A DNA stretch of 64,000 nt, taken from contig CM051457.1 in assembly GCA_028274465.1 (NCBI GenBank), positions 69,476,496 to 69,540,495 on the forward strand, written 5' to 3'. The notes beneath the pieces are model-generated. The model was not told where the DNA came from. It made no database searches and saw only the letters and a list, made by a program, of their open reading frames with translations. The stretch comes from Plantago ovata. Lineage: Eukaryota; Streptophyta; Magnoliopsida; Lamiales; Plantaginaceae. The position numbers and the translations under genes are program-made. Shown here in pieces: positions 33,420 through 45,630 of this stretch (positions within the stretch are counted from its first letter, which is position 1; every line of letters starts with the position of its first letter).

Positions 33420-33756
33420 ATTGTAGAAAATACCAATCAAATATTGTATTCTAAATTGTTACAGAATAGACCCGTCGTCGAATGCAATTAGTATTCCAAA
33501 TTATTACGGTATAGACCCGTCGAATACAATCAGTATTATAAATTATTACGGAATAGACCCGTCGAATATAATCAGTATTCTAAATTATTGCGGAATAGAC
33601 CCGTCGAACATTTGCAAATAATTACAATACTATCGTGAAACAATTCATCCAAACTCCTACTCTTTATTCTTATTATTCTTAATTATTGTGGAATTTGAGT
33701 CTTCCAAATTAATATATGGAGTATACCATTCGAACACTTTTAGTGTCTTAATTATT
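33420..33756. repeat. Helitron minisatellite (~42 bp unit), left part
   Basis: Units start with ATAGACCCGTCGAA at 33466, 33511, 33553 and 33595 (spacing 45, 42, 42), with decayed copies on either side. There is no gene. Confidence 0.88.
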
Positions 33757-33761
33757 ATGGG

Positions 33762-35096
33762 TGATGAAACCGAATTTGTCAGACTCAATTAATCAAATAA
33801 ATTTGTTTTTAGCTAAAGGCAATTCACAACTACAACGAAAACCGTAGTGTAGCAGTAAAATAACCTCGAGTGTCGATCTCTAAGGACTATAACTAGCTTT
33901 ATCTAATTTAACTTAAACTATAAACTCAACAAACGACTTAGCACAAATTTTCTTATCAATAATAATGGAAGTTAGTGATAGTATGGTCATTCAAAGCATC
34001 AGGTTAATAATCATGCATGAAGTACTTTAACGTTTGCATAGAGATCTAAGATCATGAATTGTCCAATGTGTTCCGTTCAATTCAACACTACGAAGATAGA
34101 GGGCTTAGATAGATAAAAGAAATAAAGCAATAAGTCAAGTCTGAATCGCGTTACTGCCAATTATGCATAATTAAGAACCCTAGCTAAGAAATCACAAACT
34201 ATCACCAACGATAGATTTAGCTACTCATAGATAGATTGCAATCAACAGGAATCAAAGCAAGATTGAATGAAAACATGTTGAAAGAAATAAATATAAATAG
34301 AAAAATCGTGAGATACAATGTTACCGACGCAGGTTGCCAATCTCCGAAGAATTGCTAGCTCACAAGCAAGAATTGATAAACAACGAGGTCCAATTGCTAT
34401 GCTTAATCCTCCAAATTGATAAGAAAAAGAGTCCCCTATGCTAAGAATTCCCAGAACAGGCTCTGGAGAATTTGTCCCTAAAAAAACTATGTGAAAAGGT
34501 ATGAAAAAAGGTCTGGTTATGAGCATGCAATAAGCACCCCTTTATATAGCCTTCAATTTGCAGCTAAACCTAAAGGAATTCGAATAGGAATTGATTTCCT
34601 AATGGAGACAATTACCTTTTCCTGATTGCATTCGGAAACAGTTGTAGAGATAACACCTCACAAAGCGAAACTATATATAGGAGTTCGGAAGACGTGGGGC
34701 GAATCGCCCGAGACGCCGGGCGAACCGCCTGGCGTGGGGCGAACCGCCCCACATCCCGAGCGAACCGCCCGGGAGCTCCAGTGGCGGTGGACGCGTTTTT
34801 GGTCTTCTTTTCCTTTTCGGACTCGGATTTTGCCTTCTAGTGACCTTTAAGCCTTGAAACTCGACCCCTAGACCTCAAATCTCGTCCCGGATGTCCACGA
34901 AACACCGAATCTTCATTCTCTTCAACATAATTGCCCCTAAAAACACGTTTTTCACGTAAAACCTGAAAAATGCAAAGAAAAGGGAAACGTGACACTATTC
35001 TAATAAAATTCACTAAAATATAGCTAAATTAACATAGATGATAGCTAAATAGGTGAAAAAAAGACTCGAATGAAGGTGTAAAATACACGTTCATCA
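33762..35096 (-). repeat. Element C 3' LTR
   Basis: About 1.33 kb, TGATGA...TCATCA on the plus strand. The palindrome array is at about 34695-34774 and the TATA box on the minus strand at 34672-34679. It matches 62301-63650. Confidence 0.9.
34672..34774 (-). promoter_or_regulatory. LTR promoter of C (left copy)
   Basis: Minus-strand TATATATA with at least four GGGCGAACCGCCC-type palindromes upstream. Confidence 0.6.
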
Positions 35097-36871
35097 AACT
35101 CCCCAAACCGAACCTTTGCTTGTCCTCAAGCAACTAAGCTAGACTCTAACGCAAAAAACCAATGCAACACACAAAATGGAGTCTCATGCAAAATGAAATG
35201 AACTAATATATTGAATCTATCAAAAACTCATGAACAAAGACCATACAAATCATAACATGGATATTGGTTGAAGAATGCCTCGATTGACTCATACACATTC
35301 ACATATGCACTACATTAAACAAGATAGTCTCTCGTAACATTCTCTACCTGGACCTAGTCAGTGACAACGTAATGAAACATGTTAAAATACGAATGGTTGT
35401 CCCGTGCCTATGAAACTGAGGACTTACTGCTGTTCACCAAGTTAAGACTTTTCCTCAAAGAGGTCGAACCAATACTGGCTCTCATCAAACGAAGGATGGT
35501 TCCCCAAAAGTTCACACTCCCCTATTCTACCCATCTCTCAAGCAAAGTCATAAACTAATTACCACTTCCTGAATGGCAGGACGAGGGTGGTCTAGAACAG
35601 ATGACACTCAAACAAATAAAAGACAAAAAATTACAACTCGATTACGAACATTACATGAATTGAAAAGCAAGACAAACATTTTGCTAAACTGCTTTTTGGC
35701 TTTCTTTGGACCCTTCTTTTCTTTTTTTTTTTTTTTGGGTCTCTCTCTTTTTTTCTATTTTTCTTTTCCAGATTTTTTCTTTTTTTCTGGAAATTTTTCT
35801 CTCGATTGTTTTGTCCTTTTTTTTATATAGCCAGCAGTAGCACAACGAAAAAGAAATTACAATGACACACGAACGACCTCCCCAAACCTATTCGAAAGAA
35901 TAGGTTGGAGCACAAACTTTACGAAAAAGGAAAACAAACTCACAACACTCAAAAATCGAAAAAACAAGTCTAATGATAGCGTAACCCCCTCCCCAAACCT
36001 ATTCAAAAGAATAGGTTGCAAACAAAGGATCACACAATCTCACACTACCTCCTTCCTAGGCATTTAGCAATCTCAAAGCAAGGTGAAGACTTGTTGCCTC
36101 TTAGATACATAATTACTCGGGAAAACAACCATAAGATCCTAACATGCATCATCCTATTATAAAGGCCTTCGTGAACCGCAGTAGAGAAAACACCACTAAG
36201 TGATGTCGAGACTACCAAGCTTAACTAATTGCAAACATAAATGTGACAAGCCAAGCGAGAAAAACCTCAAACAAATTCATAGAGATGAAACATATAGTCA
36301 AAGGTCATAACTAGTTAATCTACCCAATAAAAAACTTCAAAAAATTTGGCAATAAACTCCACACAAAAACATGCAAAATATACTAGGATGAATGTAGTGA
36401 ATGCAACTAAATACTAAGAAAGCGGCAAACGTGCAAATGCAAATGCAAACAAAAGGTTTCACGAGTTTATCATAAGCAAAACAAGTATAGAGATAGCCAG
36501 CGATAACCCCCCCCCAAACCTGAACGTCGTTGCTCGTCCCGAACGTCGAAAGTGGATTTAAGGTGAGAGCTAACTTGTACCTGTAACCTATACGACACAA
36601 GGAAACTCGTGAGAAACCAAAACGGGCGATAAAAAAAGTAAAAAGATCAATAGTTTAGCATAATAGGAGAAACATGGGGATCCGAACAAAAATCCGGACC
36701 TCCGGGTTTTTGGACACCCGGGGCGATTCGCCTGGTGCGTCCAAAACGTCCCAGGCGGCCTGGTCTTGCCAGGCGAATCGCCCCACATGGTGGGCGGTTC
36801 GCCTGGCATCTCCAGACTCCTGGAGACGCCCTTTTCCTCCTAAAATGTTAAATTATCATCTAGAGACCTAT
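35097..36871 (-). other. Element C polypurine tract, 3' noncoding region and leader part
   Basis: The polypurine tract lies at 35097-35118. Conserved palindromes are at 35885-35906 and 35996-36017, with a pyrimidine-rich stretch at about 35715-35825. Beyond about 36550 the sequence matches the leader region, with a further GC palindrome cluster at 36714-36807. There is no gene. Confidence 0.82.
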
Positions 36872-36874
36872 TTT

Positions 36875-37260
36875 CACTACAAGGGGAAAGGGTTTTAGCG
36901 ACGGAACCATCCGTCGCTAACAAAACCCGATCGGTTGCTAAAACTCGCTAGCGACTGATCGGTGTTTTTAGCGACGGATAAATTCGTCGTCGCTAAAACG
37001 TTGGTCGCTAGCGAATTAGCGACCGATAAAATTTCCGTCGCGAATTTGCGACGGATTAGCGACGGAAAATGAGGTTGACTTTTAGCAACCGATGACTTAT
37101 CCAAAGTCCCGGACTTTTAGCGACGGATGAGCCTCATCAGTTGCTAAATATTAGCAACGGATGAGCCTTATCCGTCGCTAAAAGTCCGGGACTCTTAGCG
37201 ACGGATAAGCCTTATCCGTCCCTGGATATAGCGACGGATGAGACCATCGGTTGCTTTTTT
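36875..37260. repeat. CACTA left terminal and subterminal repeats
   Basis: CACTACAAG terminus followed by more than ten copies, in both orientations, of TAGCGACGG-type motifs. In En/Spm such motifs bind TNPA. Confidence 0.9.
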
Positions 37261-37517
37261 TTTTTTTTTTGTTGATTTTTTAGATATAATAATGAGACTC
37301 AAAATCAAATGCAACCTGTTTAATTAAGCAACATGTTACAGAAATTCTATAGACCAAATAAACCAAAAAATAATCCAAAAAAATCATAATAAATGTACCA
37401 AAACTCTCCATACATATAATAATAATCATACGTACACAATACTAATCCAAAATAATATCATAGTGTACACAATATTCATGTAGAAAATAGTAAATAAAGT
37501 CGAAAATGATAGGGGTA

Positions 37518-39295
37518 TCATGGAAAGGGAGGTGGATCCATCCCCAGCTTCGCATACAACTCAGCAAACATAGTACCATATTGTGCCTTCTGCGCAGCCT
37601 GCTCCGCAGCTAGCCTCTTCACCTCCTCATCCCTCTCCTGCAACTGAAGTAAGAGGGCCTGCTCTCGAGCGGAAGCTGCTGCTGAAGATGATGAAGATGT
37701 ACTGGCACGGGAACGACGAGTCGGCCTCGAGTCCAATTCAGGGACGGCTGCTGCACTCCCCAGTCCCAAGCGACGACCCTTCTCGTCTGGAGGATTCACC
37801 TCGAGGAAAATGTCATTCATTTCCTCAACAGTGAGATCCTGATCACGAATCTTGTCCTCGTAGGCCGTCTGAAATTATAAATCAAGAGTATAAGGTGTTA
37901 GTTATGTTGTTAATTAGTTATGAAATCATCAGTATTTAATAAACACATGTATTTTTGATACTTACCGCAATTGATGTGGCCTCGTCACACAACCATTGTC
38001 CGTTCTTGGCCTTCTGAGATCTCGAGAACAGGGTGAATAGGAGACTCTCCTTATCCTTCAACTGAATGACACATGAAAGCATCATATACTTAGTTTGAAA
38101 GTTCGAAATGCAATTAAATAACAAGTATAAGAATGACGAATTCACAAAGTTAATATACTTACCTTCTGCCTCACATGTGCTGTAGCGATCGACTCAGAGC
38201 CAAAATGGTGTGTCACCAGGGTACGTGTCCCATCATTCGGCTGCTTCTTCCGGTTCTCAGTGTTCTGGTCAGCCTGCGCCTGGACTCTCCCGTCAGCCCA
38301 ATACACCTTCCACGCCTCCCAAATTGCATCTCCGGGCCAATCACCGGTACGTGGACGGTTTTCTTTCCACATTTTCTTCAGGCTATGAACCATGCACTTG
38401 TAAAGGGCACTACCGTGAGAGTTGAAGCTCCACCAGAGATCCATCAGCAATGCTTTCGGAAGGAAGAATTCTTTCTACACAATTACAAATAAACAACGAA
38501 ACACATACGTTGGTGAATACTTAAAAAACATTCAAGTATAACAAGGGGAGCTAACATGTATCAAATATATAACAAGGGAAAACAACATCTATTCAGGTAT
38601 ATCGGTGACTAACATATCACCCAAGTTCAGTGGCTAACATACCACTCAAATATAGTGGCTACCATACCACTCACATTGTCCTATATTTTAATATAACAAT
38701 GGTGACTAACATATCACCCAAGTACAGTGGCTAACATACCACTCACACAAAGTGGCTAACATACCACTCACAACACAAACAATTGGGTAATTATTGTACG
38801 ATTATTAACTCACCCTCAGCTCCTCGAACAGCTCTCCCTTAATTTGGTCCGGGATGCAATGCCACTGGCTGCCACCCTCTTGCGGTGGGACCATTCTGTT
38901 CCGTATTATCGCACTGAGTACTTTAGCAGCGCGCTCCCCATACAACCTTTGAAGAACAGGTAAGTCAATAGTGACAAGGTTAGTTCGGTATATATATATT
39001 AAAAGTTCGTAAATCAGTTAATGCCTAATACTTACTTCTCTCCATTGGGGTAAAGGACAGGGCGACCATTCCATATAAGACCATCTTCCGGCCTTTGAAA
39101 GGGACAACCGTCGTCTGGAACGTGGGCCCATGGGTCGTGGAGGGAGGAATGAGGAGTCGATCCCCTGCTCGACCCAGGTGGAGTCCCAAAAACAGTAGGG
39201 GAGCCCTGCTGTGAGCCCTGCCCGGTGTCCTCTCCGTCGGTATCATCCCTCTGGGACTGCGGGGTCATGTATCGTGGCCTCCTGGGTCGTGGCAT
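37518..39295 (-). CDS. TNPA-like protein (Ptta/En/Spm family), five exons
   Basis: A DNA-binding accessory protein of CACTA elements, thought to recognise subterminal repeats. Exons inferred on the minus strand: 39295-39036, 38946-38814, 38474-38163, 38061-37976 and 37868-37518, all with GT/AG borders and an open frame throughout. The N-terminus is basic and Pro/Ser-rich (MPRPRRPRYM). The middle has LYGERAAKVLSAI, WHCIPDQIKGELFEE and VHSLKKMWKENR. A THHFGSESIA motif and the stretch LLFTLFSRSQKAKNGQW are typical of the plant Ptta/En/Spm domain. The C-terminus has a Ser/Ala run, then a coiled coil (LLLQLQERDEEVKRLAAEQAAQ). TTGCAG directly before the ATG suggests an upstream untranslated exon. 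The frame looks whole. Confidence 0.8.
38603..38790. repeat. Minisatellite in an intron of the TNPA-like gene
   Basis: Imperfect ~25-bp repeats of GTGGCTAACATACCACTC between exons two and three. Confidence 0.8.
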
Positions 39296-39375
39296 CTGCA
39301 ATACAAAGATCTGTGTTAGTACATACACAATTGAATATAAAACATGTACAATCAGAGATATAGCAAGGAACGACA

Positions 39376-39516
39376 CTAGACATTCGGGTGGTCACGCCAG
39401 TAGGACTCCCAAACATCATGAAGGGGACTCGGCATCCACTCTTTGGGCGGAACTCCCAAAAGCCAGTTGGCTTTCCAAACCTCAAGTAAGGGAATCCTTA
39501 GTGTACGTTCTGACAT
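39376..39516 (-). CDS. Small frame upstream of the TNPA-like gene
   Basis: 46 codons (MSERTLRIPLLEVWKANW ... ESYWRDHPNV). I do not recognise a family. It starts directly after a ~50-bp sequence that is repeated in front of the TNPD remnant, so it may be a translated leader exon or the remnant of an exon. Trp-rich and short; low confidence as a gene. Confidence 0.3.
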   Translation of the reverse strand: MSERTLRIPLLEVWKANWLLGVPPKEWMPSPLHDVWESYWRDHPNV

Positions 39517-39715
39517 ATTTGAATGCTAAACCTGACCAACAGAAGTTTAGTACATTGCGGCGGCTAACGTATCTTTTCATCGAAGAGATAAAGTAATGAA
39601 CATTTTTTTATTATATGCCTGATAGATAAGTCTAATCTAAGTCTAATCTAACTACCTAGTACTAATTCACGTACCCTCTATAATCTACTATGGTTGTAAG
39701 TCAATGAAAACATCA

Positions 39716-40357
39716 TCATGCAGCTGAATAACTTCTACTGTAGGGTGGCATAGCATCCGTGATCAAACTCAACCAATCGTTGCAGCTGCTATCTGAATTC
39801 CCACCACCCTCCTTGTTGCTCATAATTCGAGACAACATAGTCAATTCATTCATCTTGCACCCCGGGTAGAGTGGCATCTTTGACGCTTCCAACAAGTCAA
39901 AGAACTGTTGTGACTCAGCATTCGGAGGCTCCTCATTAACAACACCCTCCGTGAACTCTTGACCCGCAGCGTTACGGACCATCTCTTCCATCCGGTCCCC
40001 TGTGGCATCATCATGAGTACAGGCACCTGGTGTAGCACTATTCTCCTGCCTTTTCCTACGCTTCCCCGACAACATGGAATAATCCCCCAACAAACGAACT
40101 GCCTCACCATGATGATTCCACACCTCATATTTAGGGACAAAACCATTACGCTTCAAATGGTCTACAACCACCGTAGAGGGTAAGTACTGACGGTTCCTAC
40201 ATTTCTTATGGTTGCAAGGACACCTCATCATCCCAGTACTCAAACACTCGGGTTTTGACAATGCAAATTCGACAAATGCATTGACCCCTTGTACAAACGT
40301 AGGCAAAAGTATTCCATCTGCAATCCTACTGTACATCCAAGTACGATCGGGATTCAT
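39716..40357 (-). pseudogene. TNPD-type transposase, N-terminal remnant
   Basis: 213 codons carrying the transposase-associated domain of plant CACTA elements: MNPDRTWMYSR, then GVNAFVEFAL, RCPCNHKKC (residues 45-53) and HLKRNGFVPKYEVWNHHGE (from residue 67). A polar stretch follows, then EASKMPLYPGCKMNELTML, which normally precedes the TNP2 catalytic domain. That domain is missing, so the protein cannot cut DNA. Full TNPD proteins are several times longer. It lies upstream of the TNPA-like gene on the same strand. Confidence 0.85.
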
Positions 40358-40439
40358 AATTGAATGCTAAACCTTGCCAATGGAAGTTTAGTACATTGCG
40401 GCTAACGTTGTTTTTCACCAAGTACTCATTTTAGTTATC

Positions 40440-41040
40440 AATTTTTTACATTGCATTATATATACTCCCAATATTTCTACATTAGAAATAAAAATACTCA
40501 TATTATCTTCTAACTTTAATTTATCAATGAGTTATTTCCTTCATACTTACACTTTTTTTAAACAATAATTACCTATATTTATCTATATTTCCATTATACT
40601 TGTACAATTTTCATTATAATAACTAATTACAATACACTATAATTACATATATTTTTCATTATAATTATGCAATTTGCATTATAGTAACAACTACCAATAC
40701 ACTATAATTACCTATATTTATCTATATACTTCCATTATACTTATGGAATTTTCATTATAATAAAAACTTGCAATACACTATAATTACCTATATTTATCTA
40801 TATTTTCATTATATTTATACAATTTCCATTATAATAACTAATTACAATACACTATAATTACTCATATTTCCATTATAATTATACTTATGCAATTTTCAAA
40901 TCTAATTAGTATATCCCAAACAAACTACACTAATTGAACAAAACTAACTAGGTAGATAATCCCAAACATAATCGAACCAAATTCAAATCCCAAACATAAT
41001 CGAACCCAATTCAAATCCCAAACATAATCGAACTAAACTA
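40440..41040. repeat. AT-rich repeats in the CACTA element
   Basis: Imperfect repeats of ACACTATAATTACCTATATTTATCTATA at about 40440-40900, then three copies of a ~28-bp unit with CAAATCCCAAACATAATCG at about 40975-41035. There is no gene. Confidence 0.75.
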
Positions 41041-41424
41041 TAAAATACCCAATTCATACCAAATCTATCAATTCACCAACTAAAACTTGTTCATCCCCCC
41101 TAATTTGAGCTACACAACATGATAGATACTAGTAGAATGCATACAATTCAATGAATTGAAAAAAAAATGAAGAATACTAAAATTTAGACAAGTTAGGTTC
41201 GAAATATATACCTTTGATTGCGGAAGAAATGGGGAAATAATCACGCAATTGAATAGCTACACTTGTTCCTTGATGGAATAGCTTCGAAATGACTATAATA
41301 TTGATTGAAATGGTGAAGAAACGAAGAAAATAGGGGAGGAGAGATTGGAGCCGAGCGGAGAAGACGAAGTGTGTGTTGTGTGTGTTGTGTTCTGTCGATG
41401 AGCAAGGCGGAGAAGACGATATGG

Positions 41425-41837
41425 AGAAGTTAGCGACGGATGGTTATCCGTCGCTAATATAGCGATCGGTCGCTAGATTAGCGACGGATCACCATCCGTT
41501 GCTAAGTTATTTATTTTTTTTAAAAAATATATTGTAGCGACGGATGGTGTCATCCGTCGCTAAGGCATTGACTGGCAAAAAAAAAAAAAAGAAAAACCTT
41601 GAAAGTATTGCGACGGATGGTACCATCCGTCGCTATTTAGCGACGGAAGGGGCCATCCGTTGCTATTTAGCGACGGATATGCCATCCGTCGCTAAATTCC
41701 GGGCGCTCTAAGGGCGCTTTATCCCTTCCGTCGCTAAAGCCTCCCATCCGTCGCTAAAAGACCGATCGGTCGCTAATTTTAGCAACCGATCGATCGGTTG
41801 CTAAAAGTGGTTGCTAAAATGCTGTTTTCTTGTAGTG
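41425..41837. repeat. CACTA right subterminal and terminal repeats
   Basis: Many TAGCGACGGAT/ATCCGTCGCTA motifs, ending CTTGTAGTG. Confidence 0.9.
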
Positions 41838-41840
41838 TTT

Positions 41841-42862
41841 ATCACCAAAACATACGAAAATATAAAATAAAACACAATGATATGCATGCAATGCAAGAAA
41901 GCGATAAAACTCCGGGTTGCCTCCCGGATAGCGCCATTGCTTGAAAAGTCTCTGACTCGACTTCTTCGCGCTCCTTAGGTCTTGCCCTTACGGGTACTAG
42001 ACTTCCCCTTCATTGATCTCTTTCTCATACCTAGTACCTGAGAATGAGAATGGACATACACAGCAAGACCAAAATAGTTAATAGTATGAGAAGCATTAAA
42101 GCGAGGACTAGGATCAGATATGGCTCGCAACACATGTTGCTTGCCATCCACCTTAATCGTGCAAGTTCTTCGGTAGATGTCAATTACGGAGCGTAGATTG
42201 GTCAAGAAGGTTCGCCCCAAGAGAACGACATCACTCATCCCAGGTGTAGATGCCGGCATCACCACAAAATTGGTGTACACAGAAGCTTCACCAATCTTAA
42301 CCAATACATTCTTCACAATGCCCTCGGGTCGTACAAAGGATCCATCCGCTAGTTGCACAATGGCCTTATGCTTCGAAAGCTCTCCAAGGCCACTCTTCTC
42401 AAACACATTCATGGGTAGCACATTCGAGTAAGACCCCGTATCTAGTGTAGCACGGACATCATCGAGACTACCAATCCCAACCTTAACATCAAAGCTATCA
42501 GGAATTGGTTCAGGATCCTTAGGTTCTTCATTACTTACGTTGAGTCCCAGATCTTTATCTTCCTCCTTGGCCAATGGAGGCTCGTCTTTTGCACCACACT
42601 CGCACGCAACAACTTGCTTAATGGTGATTTCCACCGAAAGATCTCCCACCAAGTTGATCGACATGGACCTCTCAGTGTTGCTATGTAAATTCCCTTCTCT
42701 CTACTAGCTCTAGCTTCCAATTGATCCAGACGAGCATTGATCTTCGCCGAATCCTCCTCGTATCTCTTCAAAAACACTTGGGTGAAATCCACCAATTTCT
42801 GTAAATTATCCAACAGAGTTGCTGACTTGGATGTAGATGCTTCGACCTTAGGAGTAGGATTA
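41841..42862 (-). pseudogene. Element C protease and end of gag
   Basis: On the minus strand, the end of a gag-protease region: the tail of gag (about 42860-42520), then a retropepsin domain (about 42510-42080) with DVRATLDTGSYSNVLPMNVF, VVLLGRTFLTNL and a basic C-terminus. A hairpin of the CCGGGAGGCAACCCGG type follows at about 41911-41938. It matches B and E rather than A and D. The rest of gag lies beyond element D at 52315-53187. It is broken. Confidence 0.87.
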
Positions 42863-44151
42863 TGATTAACGGGAATTTGTCAGATTCTAATTCAGCAAAT
42901 AAATTTGTTATTAAGCCAAAGGCAATCCACAACTACAACGAAAACCGTAGTGTAGCGGTAGAATGACTCGAGTGTCGTTCTCTCAGGACTATAACTAGCT
43001 TTATCTATTTAACAAGAGAATATAAACAACAGACAGATAGCAAAGGGGTTTTTCTAACAGATAATGGAGATTGGTGATACTACGATCCTTCTTAACATAA
43101 CGGGTCGATAATCATGCATAAATTCCTCGGTCTTGCATAGAGATCTTTGAATCAATCTAGTGTCCTGTTGCAAATATTAAGCACTACGAAGATAATTGGT
43201 CTGACAAGTCAATCACTATTGTCCTAATGTGTTCCGTAATTATTCAACACTACGAAGATAATTGGTCTGATGGTCAACAAGTGTCCAATTGTGCAAAATA
43301 ATTAATACAACATACGAGAATTTAGGCTGTGCCTGATCAATGAAATAAAGCAATGACACGGAGTATAATGCGCGATATAGCCATTAGCATGATTATCTTC
43401 CCTTCGCTAAGAATTCACATACTACCACCAACGATAAGTTTAGCTACTCATAATAGGCATGCAATCAATAGAAATCATAGAAGAAAACATATTGAAAGAT
43501 ATATAAAATAAGTAGATTAAACCGTAAGATACAAGTTACCGAAGGTTGTCAATCTCCGAAGAATTGCGATCCTACGAGCTCCAATCCGCTATGAAAAAGT
43601 ATCCCCTAAGCTACGGAACTCCCAGGACAGGCCCCGGGAAGTTCCTACCTAAAACTATAGAGATAGGTGAGAAAGTAGGTCTGGAAAGATATGATTTTCG
43701 AAGAAAACTGAGCAACAATATATAGGCCCCGAAATACTGTGGGGCGGTTCGCCCCACACACCGGGCGGTTCGCCCGGTGTGGGGCGGTTCGCCCCGGAGA
43801 GTTTTTCGCGGAATTCCGCGTTTTCGACGCGTTTTTGGATTTCTTCCCCTTTTCGGACTCGATTTCTGACTTCTTGTAGCATTCTAACTTCCAGATTCGG
43901 CCCCTAAACTTCAAATCCCATCCGGAAACCTTCAGATACTCCAAATAGGCTTCTGGAACACCAATTCCTTGTCAACTTCAATATAATTGCCCGGAAATCT
44001 TCGAATTTCAACCAGAACCTGTAAAATAAAATCTAAAGGGAAGCGTGACACTATTCTAATAAAATGCATTAAAATATAGCTAAATTAACATAGAGGATAG
44101 CTAAAATAGGTGAAAAAGACTCGAATGAAAGTGTAAAATACACATTCATCA
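42863..44151 (-). repeat. Element D 3' LTR
   Basis: 1.29 kb, matching 51001-52309. Palindrome array at 43741-43798 and minus-strand TATA-like box at 43717-43724. Confidence 0.92.
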
Positions 44152-45630
44152 AACTCCCCAAACCGAACCTTTGCTTGTCCTCAAGCAACTAAGCTAGACT
44201 CTAATACAAAAAACATGCAAGACACAAAATGGAGTCTCATGCCAAATAAAATGAACCAATCTACTGAATCTACCAAAAAACATATGAACAAAAACCATAT
44301 AAATCAAAGCATGAATATAGGTTGAAGAATACCTCGATTGACTTATACACATCCACATAAGCACTTATGTCAAGACAAGATAGTCTCTCGTAACATTCTC
44401 TACCTGGACCTAGTCAGTGACGACGTAATGAAGCATGCTAAGATACGAATGGTTGCCCCGTGCCTATGAAACTGAGGACTTACTGCTGTTCCACCATGTT
44501 AAGACTTTTCCTCAAAAGAGGTCGAACCAGTACTGGCTCTCATCAAACGAAGGAGGGTTCCCTATAAAAGATAACACTCCCCTATTCTACCCATCTCTCA
44601 AGTAAAGTCTTAAGCTATTCACCACTTCCTGAATGGCAGGACGAGGGTGGTCTAGAACAGATGACACTCAAGACAAATAAGATAAAAAATAGAAAAACAC
44701 GATTACGAACATTACAAAAATGGAAAAGACTCAATCACTTTGCTAAACTGCTATTTGGCTTTCTTTTTTGGACCCTTCTTTTTTTTCTTTTTTTTCTTTC
44801 CAGATTCTTTTTTCTTTTTTCTTTTTCTCTTTTTTTCTGGAATTTTTTTCTTTCTTTTTTATTAAAGATTTTTTTCTAGCCAGCAGTAGCATAACAAAAG
44901 AGAAACAAAATGACTCACACGACTTCCCCAAACCTATTTGAAAGAATAGGTTGGAGTACAAAATTCACGAAAAATAAACTCACGATACGAAAATGAAAAA
45001 CAGAAACAAGTCTAATGATGGTGTAACCCCCTCCCCAAACCTATTCGGAAGAATAGGTTATAAACAAAGGATCACACAACCTCACACTACCTCCTTCCTA
45101 GGCATTTAGCAATCTCAAAGCATGGTGAAGACTTGTTGCCTCTTAGGTACATAATTACTCGGGAAAACAACCATAAGACCCTAACATGCATCATCCTATT
45201 ATAAAGGCCTTCGTGAACCGCAGTAGAGAAAACACCACTAAGTGATGTCGAGACTACCAAGCTTAACTAAGTGCAATACATAAATGTGACAAGCCAAGCG
45301 AGAAAAACCTCAAACAAATTCATAGAGATGAAGCATACGATTAATGGCATAGTTAGTTGATCTACCCAATAAAAAAGTTCAAAAAATTCGGCAATAAACT
45401 CCATATAAAACATGCAAGACTATCCTAGGAAAGCAGTAAACGTGCAAATGCAAAAAATTTCACGAGTTATCATAAGCAAGATAAGTATAGAGATAACCAG
45501 CGATAACCTCCTCCCCAAACCTGAACGTCGTCGCTCGTCCCGAACGTCGAAAGTGGATCCAAGGTGAAAGCTAATGCTTGTATCAGTGACCTATAATACT
45601 CAATCAAACTCGTGACAAAACACACTAACC
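44152..45630 (-). other. Element D polypurine tract and 3' noncoding region
   Basis: The polypurine tract abuts the LTR. Palindromes are at 44931-44952 and 45038-45059, with a pyrimidine-rich stretch at about 44760-44875. There is no gene. Confidence 0.85.

Larger units (their letters stand above)
36875..41837 (-). mobile_element. CACTA (En/Spm) DNA transposon, non-autonomous
   Basis: A 4.96-kb element with CACTACAAG termini, a 3-bp TTT target duplication (36872-36874, 41838-41840) and dense subterminal copies of TTAGCGACGGAT and its inverse. The minus strand holds the N-terminal part of a TNPD-type transposase (39716-40357), a small frame (39376-39516) and a five-exon TNPA-like gene (37518-39295). 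The catalytic TNP2 domain is absent, so it would need an autonomous partner. It sits in the leader of element C. Confidence 0.93.
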
